Shown: positions 24,516-34,823, counted from the first letter of the stretch. The stretch is 64,000 nt of DNA from Parasedimentitalea maritima (GCF_005771405.1 NZ_VAUA01000009.1:62001-126000), one strand, 5' to 3'. Notes: generated by a model from the letters alone, not told the origin. Numbers and translations are program-made.

Positions 24516-25328
24516 TTAGCCAGCGGTCAATTTCGCCTCGACATCGCTGGTGGTCCACAACGCGTTGGCGATATAGCGGAAATTGGTTAGGGCCGCGAGA
24601 TAACCATCACCTTCGGGCAGTTTTGCCGCTGCAGTTGCGTCGCGTACCACCGCCACTTCAAACCCCTGCTCGATCAGCTCGCGCATGTGGCTTTCGGTGC
24701 AGAGGTTGGCGGACATGCCAGCCAAGATCACCTGATCAATGCCGCGCTTGCGCAGTTGCAGGCTCAGGTCGTTGCTGTCATTGCCGTATACCTTATGCGG
24801 CGAGGTAACGATGGTTTTGCCGTCTTCAATGTACTTTTTATACTGTGGCATCCAGTCAGCGCCAGAGCCTTCGAACCCTTCGGTTGTCAACGGGCCTTTG
24901 CGGTCAAACATACCGATTTTGTGCATCAGCTTTTCCAGCGCCCCCTCAAACTTCCAGCCATGGTCAGTGGGGTAGTAGTAATGCGGTGACACCGCCACGG
25001 TGATGTCGGCAGCCTTGGCCGCCTGGAACAGGCGTTCGATGTTCTCAACAGTGCCCTGTTCCTGCACGGATTCACCAACCACGCCCCAGGTTACGCCCTC
25101 GGGATGCAGGAAATCCACCTGTGGGTCGGTGACCACCAGCGCAGTACGGCTGAGGTCCAGTTTCATAGTGCTGGGCGGCAGCGCTGGAGTTGCCGGGTCG
25201 GCATAGGGGCTTTCTTGCGCCTGCGCGGCGGATCCGGCGGTGACGGTTGCAGCGGCCGCGCCCGTGGCCAAGGCCCCACTAAGGGCCTGACGGCGGGTTA
25301 GGTGTGTATGGTCATGATCGTTGCACAT
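24516..25328 (-). CDS. Exported isochorismatase-family cysteine hydrolase
   Basis: 270 aa. A probable Tat signal (THLTRRQALSG, then an alanine-rich stretch ending AAQA) leads into an isochorismatase fold. VVTDPQVDFLHP carries the catalytic Asp and LAGMSANLCTESH the catalytic Cys; a Lys lies in SPHKVYG. The family hydrolyses amides, ureas or enol ethers; the substrate is unknown. I chose MCNDHDHTH because GGAG sits upstream at the proper distance; a longer frame would run through the divergent promoter region. It is divergent from an AraC regulator. Confidence 0.86.
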   Translation of the reverse strand: MCNDHDHTHLTRRQALSGALATGAAAATVTAGSAAQAQESPYADPATPALPPSTMKLDLSRTALVVTDPQVDFLHPEGVTWGVVGESVQEQGTVENIERLFQAAKAADITVAVSPHYYYPTDHGWKFEGALEKLMHKIGMFDRKGPLTTEGFEGSGADWMPQYKKYIEDGKTIVTSPHKVYGNDSNDLSLQLRKRGIDQVILAGMSANLCTESHMRELIEQGFEVAVVRDATAAAKLPEGDGYLAALTNFRYIANALWTTSDVEAKLTAG

Positions 25329-25391
25329 GGGGTGTCTCCTCATCGTTTGATGAGCAAGAGATAGAATGGTCAATGTATCAATTGGTCCGGA

Positions 25392-26369
25392 ATGAGTATC
25401 AGATCGAAGAAAATCGTATCCTTTCATCCAACAACTCTATTGGGTCATTACATGGAACACGACTTTATTCTGGATCAGATGCAGATCGAGGCAACGCCTT
25501 TTGCCCTGTGCGAACTCAACGGCAAAGGCGATCTGGGGCTTGGGCAGGACAGCACCGCAACGCTGCATTACATCCTGTCGGGTCGGGGGGAAATCCGTAT
25601 TCCCGGCCAACTCAATCTACCCGTTTCGCGGGGGACATTGGTGCTGGTTCCGGCCTTACGTTCGCATGTGTTGCACAGCTATGGGGAAGACATTGACCCC
25701 TTGCCGCAATGCCGTCCTGCTGGGTTGAACCTTGTCCATCTGGTGCACAAGCAGGATGGCCGAGACCTTCATGGCGGATTGGTCGCAATCTGTGCGCATA
25801 TCAACTTGTCCCTCAAAAACCTGAACAACATCATTGATCTGGTCCGCGACCCAATCATTGATACCGTGGCCGACAATCCGGGGCTGGCGGTGCCAGTGAC
25901 ACAGATCTTACAGGAAATCGCCTGCCCTGCACTCGGCAGCAAGGCGATGCTGCGGGCATTGATCCAGCAGGCGATGATCGCCTTAATGCGACATAAGCTG
26001 CAACGTGATGATAGCGATCTGGCCTGGATGCAGGCGCTGCGTGACCCGAGGCTATGGCCCGTCCTGACCCACATGATGCAGTCTCCCGGGGGCGATCACT
26101 CGCTGGAAACACTGGCTGAGCAGGCCGGAATGAGCCGCAGCACCCTGGCGCAACGGTTTTCCGATGCTTATGGCAGTGGTCCGATGGAACTGTTGCGCGA
26201 ACTGCGGATGCAAAAGGCCGCTGACCTACTGGCGCAGAGTGATATGCCCGTCAAGCGCATCAGTGCCGAAGTGGGCTTCAAAAGCCGCACCGCCTTTAGC
26301 CGTGCGTTTGAAGCTACCACAGGCCAATCTCCGCGCAGTTATCGGCGTGGGAAAAAGGCCCGCAGCTAA
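25392..26369 (+). CDS. AraC-family regulator with N-terminal cupin domain
   Basis: Up to 325 aa. The N-terminal half is a cupin-type sensor (LHYILSGRGEIRIPG, then GTLVLVPALRSHVLH). The C-terminal hundred residues hold two AraC helix-turn-helix motifs (LETLAEQAGMSRSTLAQRF and VKRISAEVGFKSRTAFSRAF). The start is ambiguous: Met21 (25452) may be the true one, since the cupin similarity begins after it. It is divergent from the exported hydrolase gene and is the obvious candidate regulator. It ends 4 bases before the convergent SDR stop. Confidence 0.87.
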   Translation: MSIRSKKIVSFHPTTLLGHYMEHDFILDQMQIEATPFALCELNGKGDLGLGQDSTATLHYILSGRGEIRIPGQLNLPVSRGTLVLVPALRSHVLHSYGEDIDPLPQCRPAGLNLVHLVHKQDGRDLHGGLVAICAHINLSLKNLNNIIDLVRDPIIDTVADNPGLAVPVTQILQEIACPALGSKAMLRALIQQAMIALMRHKLQRDDSDLAWMQALRDPRLWPVLTHMMQSPGGDHSLETLAEQAGMSRSTLAQRFSDAYGSGPMELLRELRMQKAADLLAQSDMPVKRISAEVGFKSRTAFSRAFEATTGQSPRSYRRGKKARS

Positions 26370-26373
26370 AACA

Positions 26374-27120
26374 TCACCCACGCAGGATGCGGGCAGACAA
26401 TTCCGGCAGTAAACGATGAATAATGCGCAACAGGCGGGTTTTGCCGATCCAGATCTCATCCGCCCCATGTTTGATCCCTTGCAACAGGTCTCGTGCCGCT
26501 CTGTCGGGGCTGATTTTACCGCGGCCCCTCCCTTTGGTCATAGCCGTCTCGACAAGGGGCATGATGCACTCAGAAATCTGCAGATTTGGAGCGAGCTGAC
26601 CAGTTTGGTAGCGCAGTCCTGTTGTAAAATTTCGCAAGCCCGCCTTGGTGGAGCAATAGACTGGCGCATCTTGTTTTGGGGACAGCGCAAGGGCCGACGT
26701 TACATTGATGATGACCCCCTCAGGTCGTTTTGCCAGACAGGGCACCAGCGCAGCGCACAAATGCAGAGGCGCGACTAGATTTACGTTCACCTCCATGCTG
26801 ATGTCCTTGGCCAGATCCACATGAGTCCCCATCAGATAATCAGCCTCAACCTGCATCCCTGCATTGTTGATTAGCCCGTCCAAGGGAGGCTGGGCTCCCA
26901 TCATTTCACTTATCAACTGCTCTCGTTCAGCCGCATTCTGCAGGTCACAGGTATAGGTCTGTAACTGTGGTCCTAGCTCCCACTTCAAAGCGGTTAGTGC
27001 CTCGTCATCGCGTGCCACTGCCAGAACTGTTGCGCCTGCGGCGACCAATTGTTTGGCCAGTTCCCGTCCGATACCCCGCGTAGCCCCAGTTAGCAGGATG
27101 TGTTTTCCCTCAAGCCACAT
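26374..27120 (-). CDS. Short-chain dehydrogenase/reductase
   Basis: 248 aa classical SDR using NAD(P). The nucleotide motif is TGATRGIG and the structural motif NNAG. The catalytic site is an Asn-Ser-Tyr-Lys set, with Tyr-Lys in YCSTKAG. The C-terminal tail is long and basic, as in DltE/SadA-like SDRs. The start MWLEGKHILL overlaps the end of the darcynin-like gene by 11 bases, so the pair is one transcript. The divergent TetR gene probably controls both. The substrate is unknown. Confidence 0.87.
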   Translation of the reverse strand: MWLEGKHILLTGATRGIGRELAKQLVAAGATVLAVARDDEALTALKWELGPQLQTYTCDLQNAAEREQLISEMMGAQPPLDGLINNAGMQVEADYLMGTHVDLAKDISMEVNVNLVAPLHLCAALVPCLAKRPEGVIINVTSALALSPKQDAPVYCSTKAGLRNFTTGLRYQTGQLAPNLQISECIMPLVETAMTKGRGRGKISPDRAARDLLQGIKHGADEIWIGKTRLLRIIHRLLPELSARILRG

Positions 27121-27436
27121 GAGCGGCCTCATAGGCACGAAACCCGTCTTCATAGCTGGGAATGATCTCAAGCAGTTCAAAGTAGCCTTCCGCGAGGAGC
27201 GCTGAATCACGCAGAGCTTCGATTGCAAAGTAGTAAGCCTTCGGATCTTCAGCTTCGATCATTGCGATATCACTGATCCGCGCATGGAACGCCTCGGCAT
27301 CGAAATACCGTAGCTTCATGCCCGGCCCCGAGCACGTTGCACCCAGGCTTTCCTCGGAGATCTTCGCCCGTTGTTTCCGTGTGAGTTGCAACCATGATGG
27401 GTTCGCCCGGAGAAAGAGAAAGATGGTGAGCGTCAT
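27110..27436 (-). CDS. Darcynin-like protein
   Basis: 108 aa, single small domain. The pattern TIFLFLRANPSWLQLTRKQR, then LRYFDAEAFHARISDIAMIE, then YYFAIEALRDS matches the darcynin family as I know it: small alpha-beta proteins, ferredoxin-like in appearance, of unknown function. The ATG has AGGACG five to six bases upstream; a TTG directly precedes it. First gene of a two-gene unit with the SDR and divergent from a TetR regulator, which suggests a role in handling a small molecule sensed by that regulator. Confidence 0.75.
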   Translation of the reverse strand: MTLTIFLFLRANPSWLQLTRKQRAKISEESLGATCSGPGMKLRYFDAEAFHARISDIAMIEAEDPKAYYFAIEALRDSALLAEGYFELLEIIPSYEDGFRAYEAAHVA

Positions 27437-27470
27437 CAATACGTCCTGTGTCTATTGCTTCTGGTTCATG

Positions 27471-27492
27471 AATGTGAACTATTGCTCACATT
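27471..27492. promoter_or_regulatory. Probable TetR operator
   Basis: Perfect inverted repeat AATGTGA-N8-TCACATT centred in the 90-base region between the darcynin and TetR starts. A second, shorter repeat (GTTCA-N6-TGAAC) overlaps its left arm. The size and position fit a TetR dimer site controlling both directions. Confidence 0.7.
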
Positions 27493-27526
27493 TCTCAACT
27501 CGCGTTTATCCGCAGGACGGTCACCC

Positions 27527-28132
27527 ATGCATAAGCCCAGAAAACAAGCCCGGCAGGAGCGCTCCAAGGCGACCCAAGCGGCCATTGTCGAGGCCGCTGC
27601 TCGCCTTTTGGAATCACAGGGGCGCGGCGGGCTGACCACCAATGCCATTGCAGATCGAGCGGGCGTGAGCGTTGGATCGCTGTATCAATATTTTCCAAAC
27701 AAGGAGGCCATTCTGGCGACCTTGATCCGGGATAAGCGCAGGACGCTGTTGATGCAGATGCAACAAGCGGTACAGGAAACATCTGCAGCCGAGCCATCAG
27801 CTGCGCTGGATGCGTTGCTGCGGGCTGGCATGATGCATCAATTCATACGTCCCGCCCTGGCTTTCGAGCTGGAATATGTAGAACAGCGACTGGAATTGGC
27901 GACCGAGTCAGCAGCCTTAGCCGAGGATATGGCACAGCTGGTGCTGGAGACCATACAGCGGTTACAACCGGACGCTGGCCTGCAAAATGCCAGAGATGTC
28001 GTGGCGATTACCAAAGGGCTTATCAATGCCGCAGCAATGGCAGGTGAAGCTGGCAGTGATGCATTGTTTGACCGTGCACGCCGAGCTGTGATCGGATACT
28101 TGTCACAAACCGCCCTAGATGTGACCAAGTAG
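27527..28132 (+). CDS. TetR-family regulator
   Basis: 201 aa. The N-terminal TetR helix-turn-helix is clear (LTTNAIADRAGVSVGSLYQYFPNKEAILATLI). The C-terminal ligand domain is helical and divergent. The start MHKPRKQARQE follows CAGGACGG; the open frame extends upstream through the operator. Divergent from darcynin-SDR and probably their repressor, with ligand unknown. Confidence 0.9.
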   Translation: MHKPRKQARQERSKATQAAIVEAAARLLESQGRGGLTTNAIADRAGVSVGSLYQYFPNKEAILATLIRDKRRTLLMQMQQAVQETSAAEPSAALDALLRAGMMHQFIRPALAFELEYVEQRLELATESAALAEDMAQLVLETIQRLQPDAGLQNARDVVAITKGLINAAAMAGEAGSDALFDRARRAVIGYLSQTALDVTK

Positions 28133-28176
28133 GCCTGAAAGCAGGCGAAAAGGCGCTAGTTGTACCCAATACGCCC

Positions 28177-28205
28177 TTTCACGATGCAGCTGTGCTGCCT
28201 ATAAG
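28177..28205 (+). promoter_or_regulatory. Candidate mreB promoter
   Basis: TTTCAC (28177-28182), a 17-base spacer and TATAAG (28200-28205). Start of transcription would be near 28212, about 60 bases before the mreB ATG. Confidence 0.5.
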
Positions 28206-28212
28206 ATCAAAA

Positions 28213-28246
28213 GCCCGGAACTTGTGCGGAGTCGCGGGCCATTTTT
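28213..28246 (+). terminator. Hairpin with T run ahead of mreB
   Basis: GCCCG / CGGGC stem (28213-28217, 28235-28239) followed by CATTTTTG. It could end the upstream tetR transcript or act as an early attenuator in the mreB leader, since it lies after the candidate promoter. Confidence 0.4.
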
Positions 28247-28268
28247 GCAGTACTTACAGGATCCTTAA

Positions 28269-29318
<1,050 letters not shown>

Positions 29319-29373
29319 GACTCCTACCCTTCGCTGTAGATGGGGCGCCGTTTAGATCCCCGGAAGGAAACCC

Positions 29374-30288
29374 TTGGCCAGAGATCGATCCCAGCGCGAA
29401 GACTATACGACCCCGCTGAAGCGATTGCTGATCGGGGTGGTCTGTCTGTGCTTGGCGGTTATTTTTATTGTCTGGCGTATCGACAGTCCAAGGGTCGAAA
29501 GGTTTCGCGCCCAAGTCATCGACAGAGTTGTGCCCAACATGGAATGGGCGATGGTGCCAGTCACCGGAGCAATCAATCTGTTCCGCGACTTTCAATCCTA
29601 CCAACGACTATCTGAGCAAAACCGCGAACTGCGGTCAGAGCTGCGCCAGATGCAGGCCTGGAAAGAGGCCGCATTGCAGCTAGAACAGGAGAATGCCCGG
29701 TTGCTGGATCTCAACCATGTGCGGCTGGACCCCCGTTTAACTTACATCACCGGCGTGGTGATGGCTGACAGCGGTTCCCCGTTCCGTCAATCAGTCTTGC
29801 TGAATGTGGGTGCCCGTGACGGGGTGCGAGATGGCTGGGCCACGATGGATGGGATTGGCCTTGTGGGGCGGATTTCAGGAACCGGCCGTAACACGGCCCG
29901 CGTAATCCTGTTGACCGATGCTGCCAGCTCGGTGCCCGCTCTGATCCAGCCCTCAGGGCAAAGCGCCCTGATTGCAGGGGATAATAGTGCGGCACCGGTG
30001 ATCGATTTTTTGGAAAACCCTGGAAAACTGCGCCCGGGTGATCGGGTCGTTACATCCGGGGACGGCGATGTATTTCCCGCCGGCCTGTTGATTGGCCAAG
30101 TGGCCAGTGACCCCTCTGGTCGTTTGCGCGTGCGACTGTCTGCCGATTATGAACGGCTGGAGTTTCTACGCGTTCTGCGCCACCATGGCACTGAATTCAT
30201 TCAAAACCCCGGCGACCTGGTGGTGCCGCTTCCTGGTGCGCCACATCCACGCCCGCGCCCTGAAAGCCTGGGAGCGGACAATGGCTAG
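29374..30288 (+). CDS. mreC: Rod-shape protein MreC
   Basis: 304 aa bitopic inner-membrane protein that links MreB to the penicillin-binding proteins. One transmembrane helix (about residues 16-35) and a periplasmic coiled coil (LSEQNRELRSELRQMQAWKE) precede the paired beta-barrel domain. The start is TTG (MARDRSQRED) with GGAAGG upstream; no ATG fits. The end overlaps mreD by 8 bases. It ends with a proline-rich tail. Confidence 0.94.
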   Translation: MARDRSQREDYTTPLKRLLIGVVCLCLAVIFIVWRIDSPRVERFRAQVIDRVVPNMEWAMVPVTGAINLFRDFQSYQRLSEQNRELRSELRQMQAWKEAALQLEQENARLLDLNHVRLDPRLTYITGVVMADSGSPFRQSVLLNVGARDGVRDGWATMDGIGLVGRISGTGRNTARVILLTDAASSVPALIQPSGQSALIAGDNSAAPVIDFLENPGKLRPGDRVVTSGDGDVFPAGLLIGQVASDPSGRLRVRLSADYERLEFLRVLRHHGTEFIQNPGDLVVPLPGAPHPRPRPESLGADNG

Positions 30289-30820
30289 CACCTCTCCAGC
30301 GCATATTTGGGCCATGCGGATCACGTTCCCGGCGCTGGCCTTGCTCATCATCTTTTTCCATCTGCTGCCTCTGGATACTGTACCACGCCGTTGGGCTCCG
30401 CCTGATGTATTGGTGGCATTGGCGCTGGCCTGGTCATTGCGTCGGCCGGACTACGTACCAACAGTGATACTGGCGCTCACCTTATTGTTGGCTGATCTGA
30501 TGTTTCAACGGCCCCCAGGCTTGTTAGCGCTGTTGATCTTACTGGGCTGTGAATATCTGAAGCCGCGGGCGCTAACCCACCGCGACACAGGGTTTGCGGC
30601 TGAATGGTTCTCGGTGATTGTGGTTCTAACTTGCATCACTATTGTGAACCAACTGATCCTTGCGCTGCTTGGGGTCGAGCAAGCTCCGCTTGGATTAATC
30701 CTAATTCAAATGCTGCTGACCATTGCCGCCTACCCGTTGGTGGTGCTGGTCAGCCAGTCCGTGTTTGGGGTCCGCAGGCCGACCCCATCAGAGGCCGAGA
30801 CGCTTGGAGCCAGGCTATGA
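30281..30820 (+). CDS. mreD: Rod-shape protein MreD
   Basis: 179 aa, five to six transmembrane helices, part of the elongasome in the inner membrane. The start MASTSPAHIWAM lies inside the end of mreC (8-base overlap), and its stop overlaps the mrdA start (ATGA). Sequence similarity in MreD is always low, so the call rests largely on membrane topology and position. Confidence 0.9.
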   Translation: MASTSPAHIWAMRITFPALALLIIFFHLLPLDTVPRRWAPPDVLVALALAWSLRRPDYVPTVILALTLLLADLMFQRPPGLLALLILLGCEYLKPRALTHRDTGFAAEWFSVIVVLTCITIVNQLILALLGVEQAPLGLILIQMLLTIAAYPLVVLVSQSVFGVRRPTPSEAETLGARL

Positions 30821-32760
30821 GACGCAACCCAAAAGAGCTGGACTCGACCCATCGCACATTGAGCCGTCGCGCCCTGCTCTTAGGAGGACTCCAGCTTGCT
30901 TTTGCTGGTGGATTGGCGATGCGGATGCGTTATCTGCAGGTGGACCAGGCAGACCAATTCCTGTTGCTGGCCGAGGAAAATCGGATAAACATCCGCCTGC
31001 TGCCCCCTGCCCGTGGTCAGATCTTCGACCGCAATGGCATTGCACTGGCCCAGAACTCTCCCTCGTACCGGATCACTATCGTACCTGAAGATGCAGGAGA
31101 TGTGGACAAGGTGATCGCGGATCTGTCACGGTTGATCGATATCGCCCCTGAGGACCTGGAGCGCGCCATTGCAGAGATGCGTCGCTCGCCGCCATTTTTG
31201 CCGGTGACCCTGGCAGATCAAATTGACTGGCAAGATATCTCAAAGGTCGCAGTGAACGCACCTGCCCTACCGGGCATTACCCCCGAAGTCGGGCTTGCAC
31301 GGATTTATCCACGCCAAAGCGACTTTGCCCATGTGGTAGGCTATGTCGGCCCGGTTTCCGATTATGACCTGAGCCAGATCGACGACCCGGAACCAATTTT
31401 GCGTATTCCAAGGTTTCAAATCGGCAAAGTTGGATTTGAGGCGAAACAGGAGGCCGAGCTACGCGGCAAGGCCGGAGCAAAACGGGTTGAGGTGAATGCC
31501 ACTGGCCGGGTAATGCGTGAACTCGATCGTCGCGATGGGGCTGCCGGTGCGGATATGCAGCTGACTGTTGATGCAGACCTGCAAGGCTACGTGCAGGCAC
31601 GACTGGGCAACGAAAGCGCCAGCGCAGTGATCATTGATTGTGAAAGCGGCGATCTGCGCGCCATTTCCTCGGCTCCCAGTTTTGATCCCAATTTGTTTGT
31701 CCGCGGAATTTCTGTCGCAGATTATCGCGAGCTGACAGAAAACACCTATCGCCCACTCGCCAACAAAACGGTGCAGGGAACCTATCCACCTGGGTCAACC
31801 TTTAAGATGGTCGTTGCACTGGCTGCCCTAGAAGAAGGTATCATAGGGACAGAGGAAACCGTTTGGTGCCCAGGTTACCTGGAAGTGGCTGGCCGCAAAT
31901 TCCACTGCTGGAAACGCGGCGGGCACGGGAATGTGGATCTGAACACATCGCTGAAGCAATCCTGTGATGTATATTATTATGACCTGGCCCTCAAAGTTGG
32001 CATCGACAAAATCTCTGCCATGGCCCAGCGCCTTGGCCTGGGTGTTCGACACAATCTGCCCATGTCCGCAGTGGCGTCTGGTCTGACCCCCACAAAAGAG
32101 TGGAAAGCACGTAATCGCGGTGAAGACTGGCTGATTGGTGACACAGCCAACGCTTCAATTGGTCAGGGCTTTATGCTGGCGTCACCGCTACAGTTGGCGG
32201 TGATGACAGCCCGTTTGGCTACTGGGCGTAGCGTCGCCCCAAGGTTGGTTAAATCGATCGACAGTATCGAACAACCAGATGGTGCAGGAGTTCCACTTGG
32301 CGTGAATGAAAACAACCTGCGCACTCTGCGTCGTGGCATGTTCTCGGTTTCCAATGAGCGGCGCGGCACCGGATATGGGTCGCGCATTATCGAAGAAACG
32401 ATGCGCATGGCCGGTAAATCGGGGACCAGCCAGGTGCGCAACATCACCGCAGCCGAACGTGCTGCAGGCGTAATCCGCAACAGTGATCTTCCGTGGGAAC
32501 GGCGAGATCATGCGCTCTTTGTATGTTTTGCGCCCTTTGAGAAGCCAAAGTATGCGGTCGCTGTTGTGGTAGAGCACGGCGGCGGTGGCTCCAAAGCGGC
32601 GGCTCCAATAGCCCGTGATGTGATGCTGCAAGCCTTATATGGCGGCACGCCGCCGCTGGAGGCCTATCCCAAGAAGGACCGCAGCCGCATCAGATCGCAA
32701 CAGGAGCGATTGGAACGTGAACGTCCCGTTCGGCAGCTTGATGGGAGCGACCGGGCATGA
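30817..32760 (+). CDS. mrdA: Penicillin-binding protein 2 (elongation transpeptidase)
   Basis: 647 aa class B PBP, anchored by one N-terminal helix (residues 20-36). The pedestal domain follows (PPARGQIFDRNG), then the transpeptidase: active Ser327 in SxxK (STFK, 327-330), SCD at 382-384 in the SxN position, and KSGT at 534-537. It is the transpeptidase partner of RodA for lateral wall growth. It is translated with mreD and rodA through ATGA overlaps on both sides. Confidence 0.96.
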   Translation: MRRNPKELDSTHRTLSRRALLLGGLQLAFAGGLAMRMRYLQVDQADQFLLLAEENRINIRLLPPARGQIFDRNGIALAQNSPSYRITIVPEDAGDVDKVIADLSRLIDIAPEDLERAIAEMRRSPPFLPVTLADQIDWQDISKVAVNAPALPGITPEVGLARIYPRQSDFAHVVGYVGPVSDYDLSQIDDPEPILRIPRFQIGKVGFEAKQEAELRGKAGAKRVEVNATGRVMRELDRRDGAAGADMQLTVDADLQGYVQARLGNESASAVIIDCESGDLRAISSAPSFDPNLFVRGISVADYRELTENTYRPLANKTVQGTYPPGSTFKMVVALAALEEGIIGTEETVWCPGYLEVAGRKFHCWKRGGHGNVDLNTSLKQSCDVYYYDLALKVGIDKISAMAQRLGLGVRHNLPMSAVASGLTPTKEWKARNRGEDWLIGDTANASIGQGFMLASPLQLAVMTARLATGRSVAPRLVKSIDSIEQPDGAGVPLGVNENNLRTLRRGMFSVSNERRGTGYGSRIIEETMRMAGKSGTSQVRNITAAERAAGVIRNSDLPWERRDHALFVCFAPFEKPKYAVAVVVEHGGGGSKAAAPIARDVMLQALYGGTPPLEAYPKKDRSRIRSQQERLERERPVRQLDGSDRA

Positions 32761-33896
32761 GTTATCTTGAGTATAATGCAAAAACGACCCCATCTGGGCT
32801 ACGCAAAATACTGTTCCTAAATTGGCCGCTGATCGTTCTGCTGATTTCGGTCGCCAGCATCGGTTTTCTGATGCTCTATTCAGTGGCTGGCGGTTCATTC
32901 AGCCCCTGGGTCGAACCACAGGTAAAGCGCTTTTTCATGGGCTTGGTCGCTATGGTCGCCATTGCCATGGTTCCGATCTGGTTTTGGCGAAATATGGCGG
33001 TTGTCGCGTATCTTAGCTCAATCGCCTTACTGCTGGCGGTGGAATTTTTTGGCAGCGTAGGCATGGGCGCGCAGCGCTGGATTGACCTTGGCTTTATGCG
33101 ACTGCAGCCTTCCGAACTCACAAAAATCACCCTTGTTATGCTGCTGGCGGCCTATTACGACTGGCTACCGCGTGAACGGACCTCGCGGCCCATATGGGTA
33201 CTGGCCCCGATAATCATGATTCTTGTGCCAACGTTTATGGTCTTGAAACAGCCTGATCTGGGCACATCGATCTTATTGCTGGCCGCAGGGGGCGGTGTGA
33301 TGTTCCTTGCCGGTGTACACTGGGCCTATTTTGCAGCGGTCATTGGCGCAGGCGTTGGATTGGTTACTGCGGTGTTTCAAGGACGCGGGACCTCATGGCA
33401 GTTGCTGAAGGACTATCAGTACAGGCGTATCGACACCTTTCTGGATCCCTCGACCGACCCATTGGGGGCGGGCTATCATATCACTCAATCCAAAATCGCA
33501 TTGGGATCAGGTGGTTGGTCTGGGCGCGGGTTCATGCAGGGCACCCAATCGCGGTTGAACTTCCTGCCTGAAAAACACACCGATTTCATTTTCACCACCC
33601 TGGCCGAAGAATTTGGATTTATTGGCGGCGTGTCACTTTTAGCGATCTACATGCTGATTGTGGTGTTCTGTATTGCCGCGGCATTGGCGACCCGTGATCG
33701 GTTCTCTTCACTGGTCATCATGGGCATATCGCTAACCTTTTTCCTGTTCTTCGCGGTCAACATGTCAATGGTGATGGGGTTGGCGCCAGTGGTTGGGGTG
33801 CCGCTGCCAATGGTGTCCTACGGCGGTTCGGTTATGTTGGTGCTGCTTGGTGCATTTGGCCTGGTTCAAAGCGCCCACGTACACCGACCACGATAG
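32757..33896 (+). CDS. rodA: Peptidoglycan glycosyltransferase RodA
   Basis: 379 aa SEDS-family polymerase with about ten transmembrane helices. The signature regions GAQRWIDLGFMRLQPSELTK and the C-terminal GVPLPMVSYGGSVM are intact. It polymerises lipid II with PBP2. The start overlaps the mrdA stop (ATGA). Last gene of the operon; two hairpins follow. Confidence 0.96.
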   Translation: MSYLEYNAKTTPSGLRKILFLNWPLIVLLISVASIGFLMLYSVAGGSFSPWVEPQVKRFFMGLVAMVAIAMVPIWFWRNMAVVAYLSSIALLLAVEFFGSVGMGAQRWIDLGFMRLQPSELTKITLVMLLAAYYDWLPRERTSRPIWVLAPIIMILVPTFMVLKQPDLGTSILLLAAGGGVMFLAGVHWAYFAAVIGAGVGLVTAVFQGRGTSWQLLKDYQYRRIDTFLDPSTDPLGAGYHITQSKIALGSGGWSGRGFMQGTQSRLNFLPEKHTDFIFTTLAEEFGFIGGVSLLAIYMLIVVFCIAAALATRDRFSSLVIMGISLTFFLFFAVNMSMVMGLAPVVGVPLPMVSYGGSVMLVLLGAFGLVQSAHVHRPR

Positions 33897-33908
33897 AATA
33901 AGGGGCAT

Positions 33909-33975
33909 AGGGGGCCAGCCCCCTCTTGGCCTGAAGGCCAATTCACCCCCGGGATATTTTTGGCTAAATGAAGAA
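33909..33975. repeat. Composite intergenic element: two hairpins plus conserved tail
   Basis: AGGGGGC ca GCCCCCT (33909-33924), then TTGGCCT ga AGGCCAA (33926-33941), then ACCCCCGGGATATTTTTGG and CTAAATGAAG. It lies between the convergent rodA and lysR stops and may terminate both. I recall very similar units at many gene ends in Roseobacter-group genomes; a shorter relative of the tail is at 11027-11049. Confidence 0.6.
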
Positions 33976-33983
33976 TAGACGGA

Positions 33984-34823
33984 TCAAGTCTTTTGCAGGG
34001 TTGTCATGAGCAGCTGCAACACTGGTCGGTCCTTGTCTCTCGTACGGGTCAACAAGCCGACGTCGCGCGCTGGCGCATCTAGGGCCGCGGTTATCACATT
34101 TGGCATCCGGTGAGCCCCGCCTGACCAATCCGGCAGGACCGCTTGACCCAAACCATCCTGAACCATTTGTGCAATTGTTTCGACCGCATCCATCTCAGCC
34201 AGGATTTTAGGCATCGGCTCCAAATTGGTCAGAGCGGTCCAACACGCCGCACCACCCCAAGCATCCCGGCTATAGACAATAAACGGCAAGTCGGAAACAT
34301 CCTGCACGCCAGCTGGCTGTATCAGTAGGATTTTTTGATGTTCGATTGGAGTAAAAACCAGAGTTTTCGGCCAATCAAACGGAGGTCGCACAAGGAGTGC
34401 AGCGTCGAGCTGGTCCGCCTCAAATGCAGCATATAGCTCACGTGAGGTTCCCGGTACCAGCTTCAACTCAACCTCTGACGCCTGCAACCGTATCACCCGG
34501 ACAAGGTCAGGAGCATAGTCCGCAAGTGCAGTTGAAATCGCGCCCAGTCGCAATGGGCCGGTCATGTTTCGTTGCCGCAGTTTAACCCGTACATCCGTTC
34601 GCAGAGCCAGTATTTGGCGCAACAGGGGAAGGACCGTGCGGCATTGTGGCGTTGGTTGCATCACACGCCCTGCCCGCAGCAGCAAACTGACCTGCAGTTC
34701 TGCTTCCAGCGCAGCCACCCGCTGTGTCACTGCCGAAGCCGTGATCCCTTCGGCACGGGCGGCGGCGGCAAGAGAGCCGAGATCAACCACTGCAATCAAG
34801 CTAGAGACAAACTTTAAATCCAT
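33984..34823 (-). CDS. LysR-family regulator
   Basis: 279 aa. The N-terminal winged helix (SLAAAARAEGITASAVTQRVAALEAEL) is followed by a two-lobe periplasmic-binding-protein-like effector domain. It is divergent from the VOC and hydroxyacid-dehydrogenase genes across 88 bases and is the likely regulator of that pair; the effector is unknown. It converges on rodA. Confidence 0.9.
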   Translation of the reverse strand: MDLKFVSSLIAVVDLGSLAAAARAEGITASAVTQRVAALEAELQVSLLLRAGRVMQPTPQCRTVLPLLRQILALRTDVRVKLRQRNMTGPLRLGAISTALADYAPDLVRVIRLQASEVELKLVPGTSRELYAAFEADQLDAALLVRPPFDWPKTLVFTPIEHQKILLIQPAGVQDVSDLPFIVYSRDAWGGAACWTALTNLEPMPKILAEMDAVETIAQMVQDGLGQAVLPDWSGGAHRMPNVITAALDAPARDVGLLTRTRDKDRPVLQLLMTTLQKT

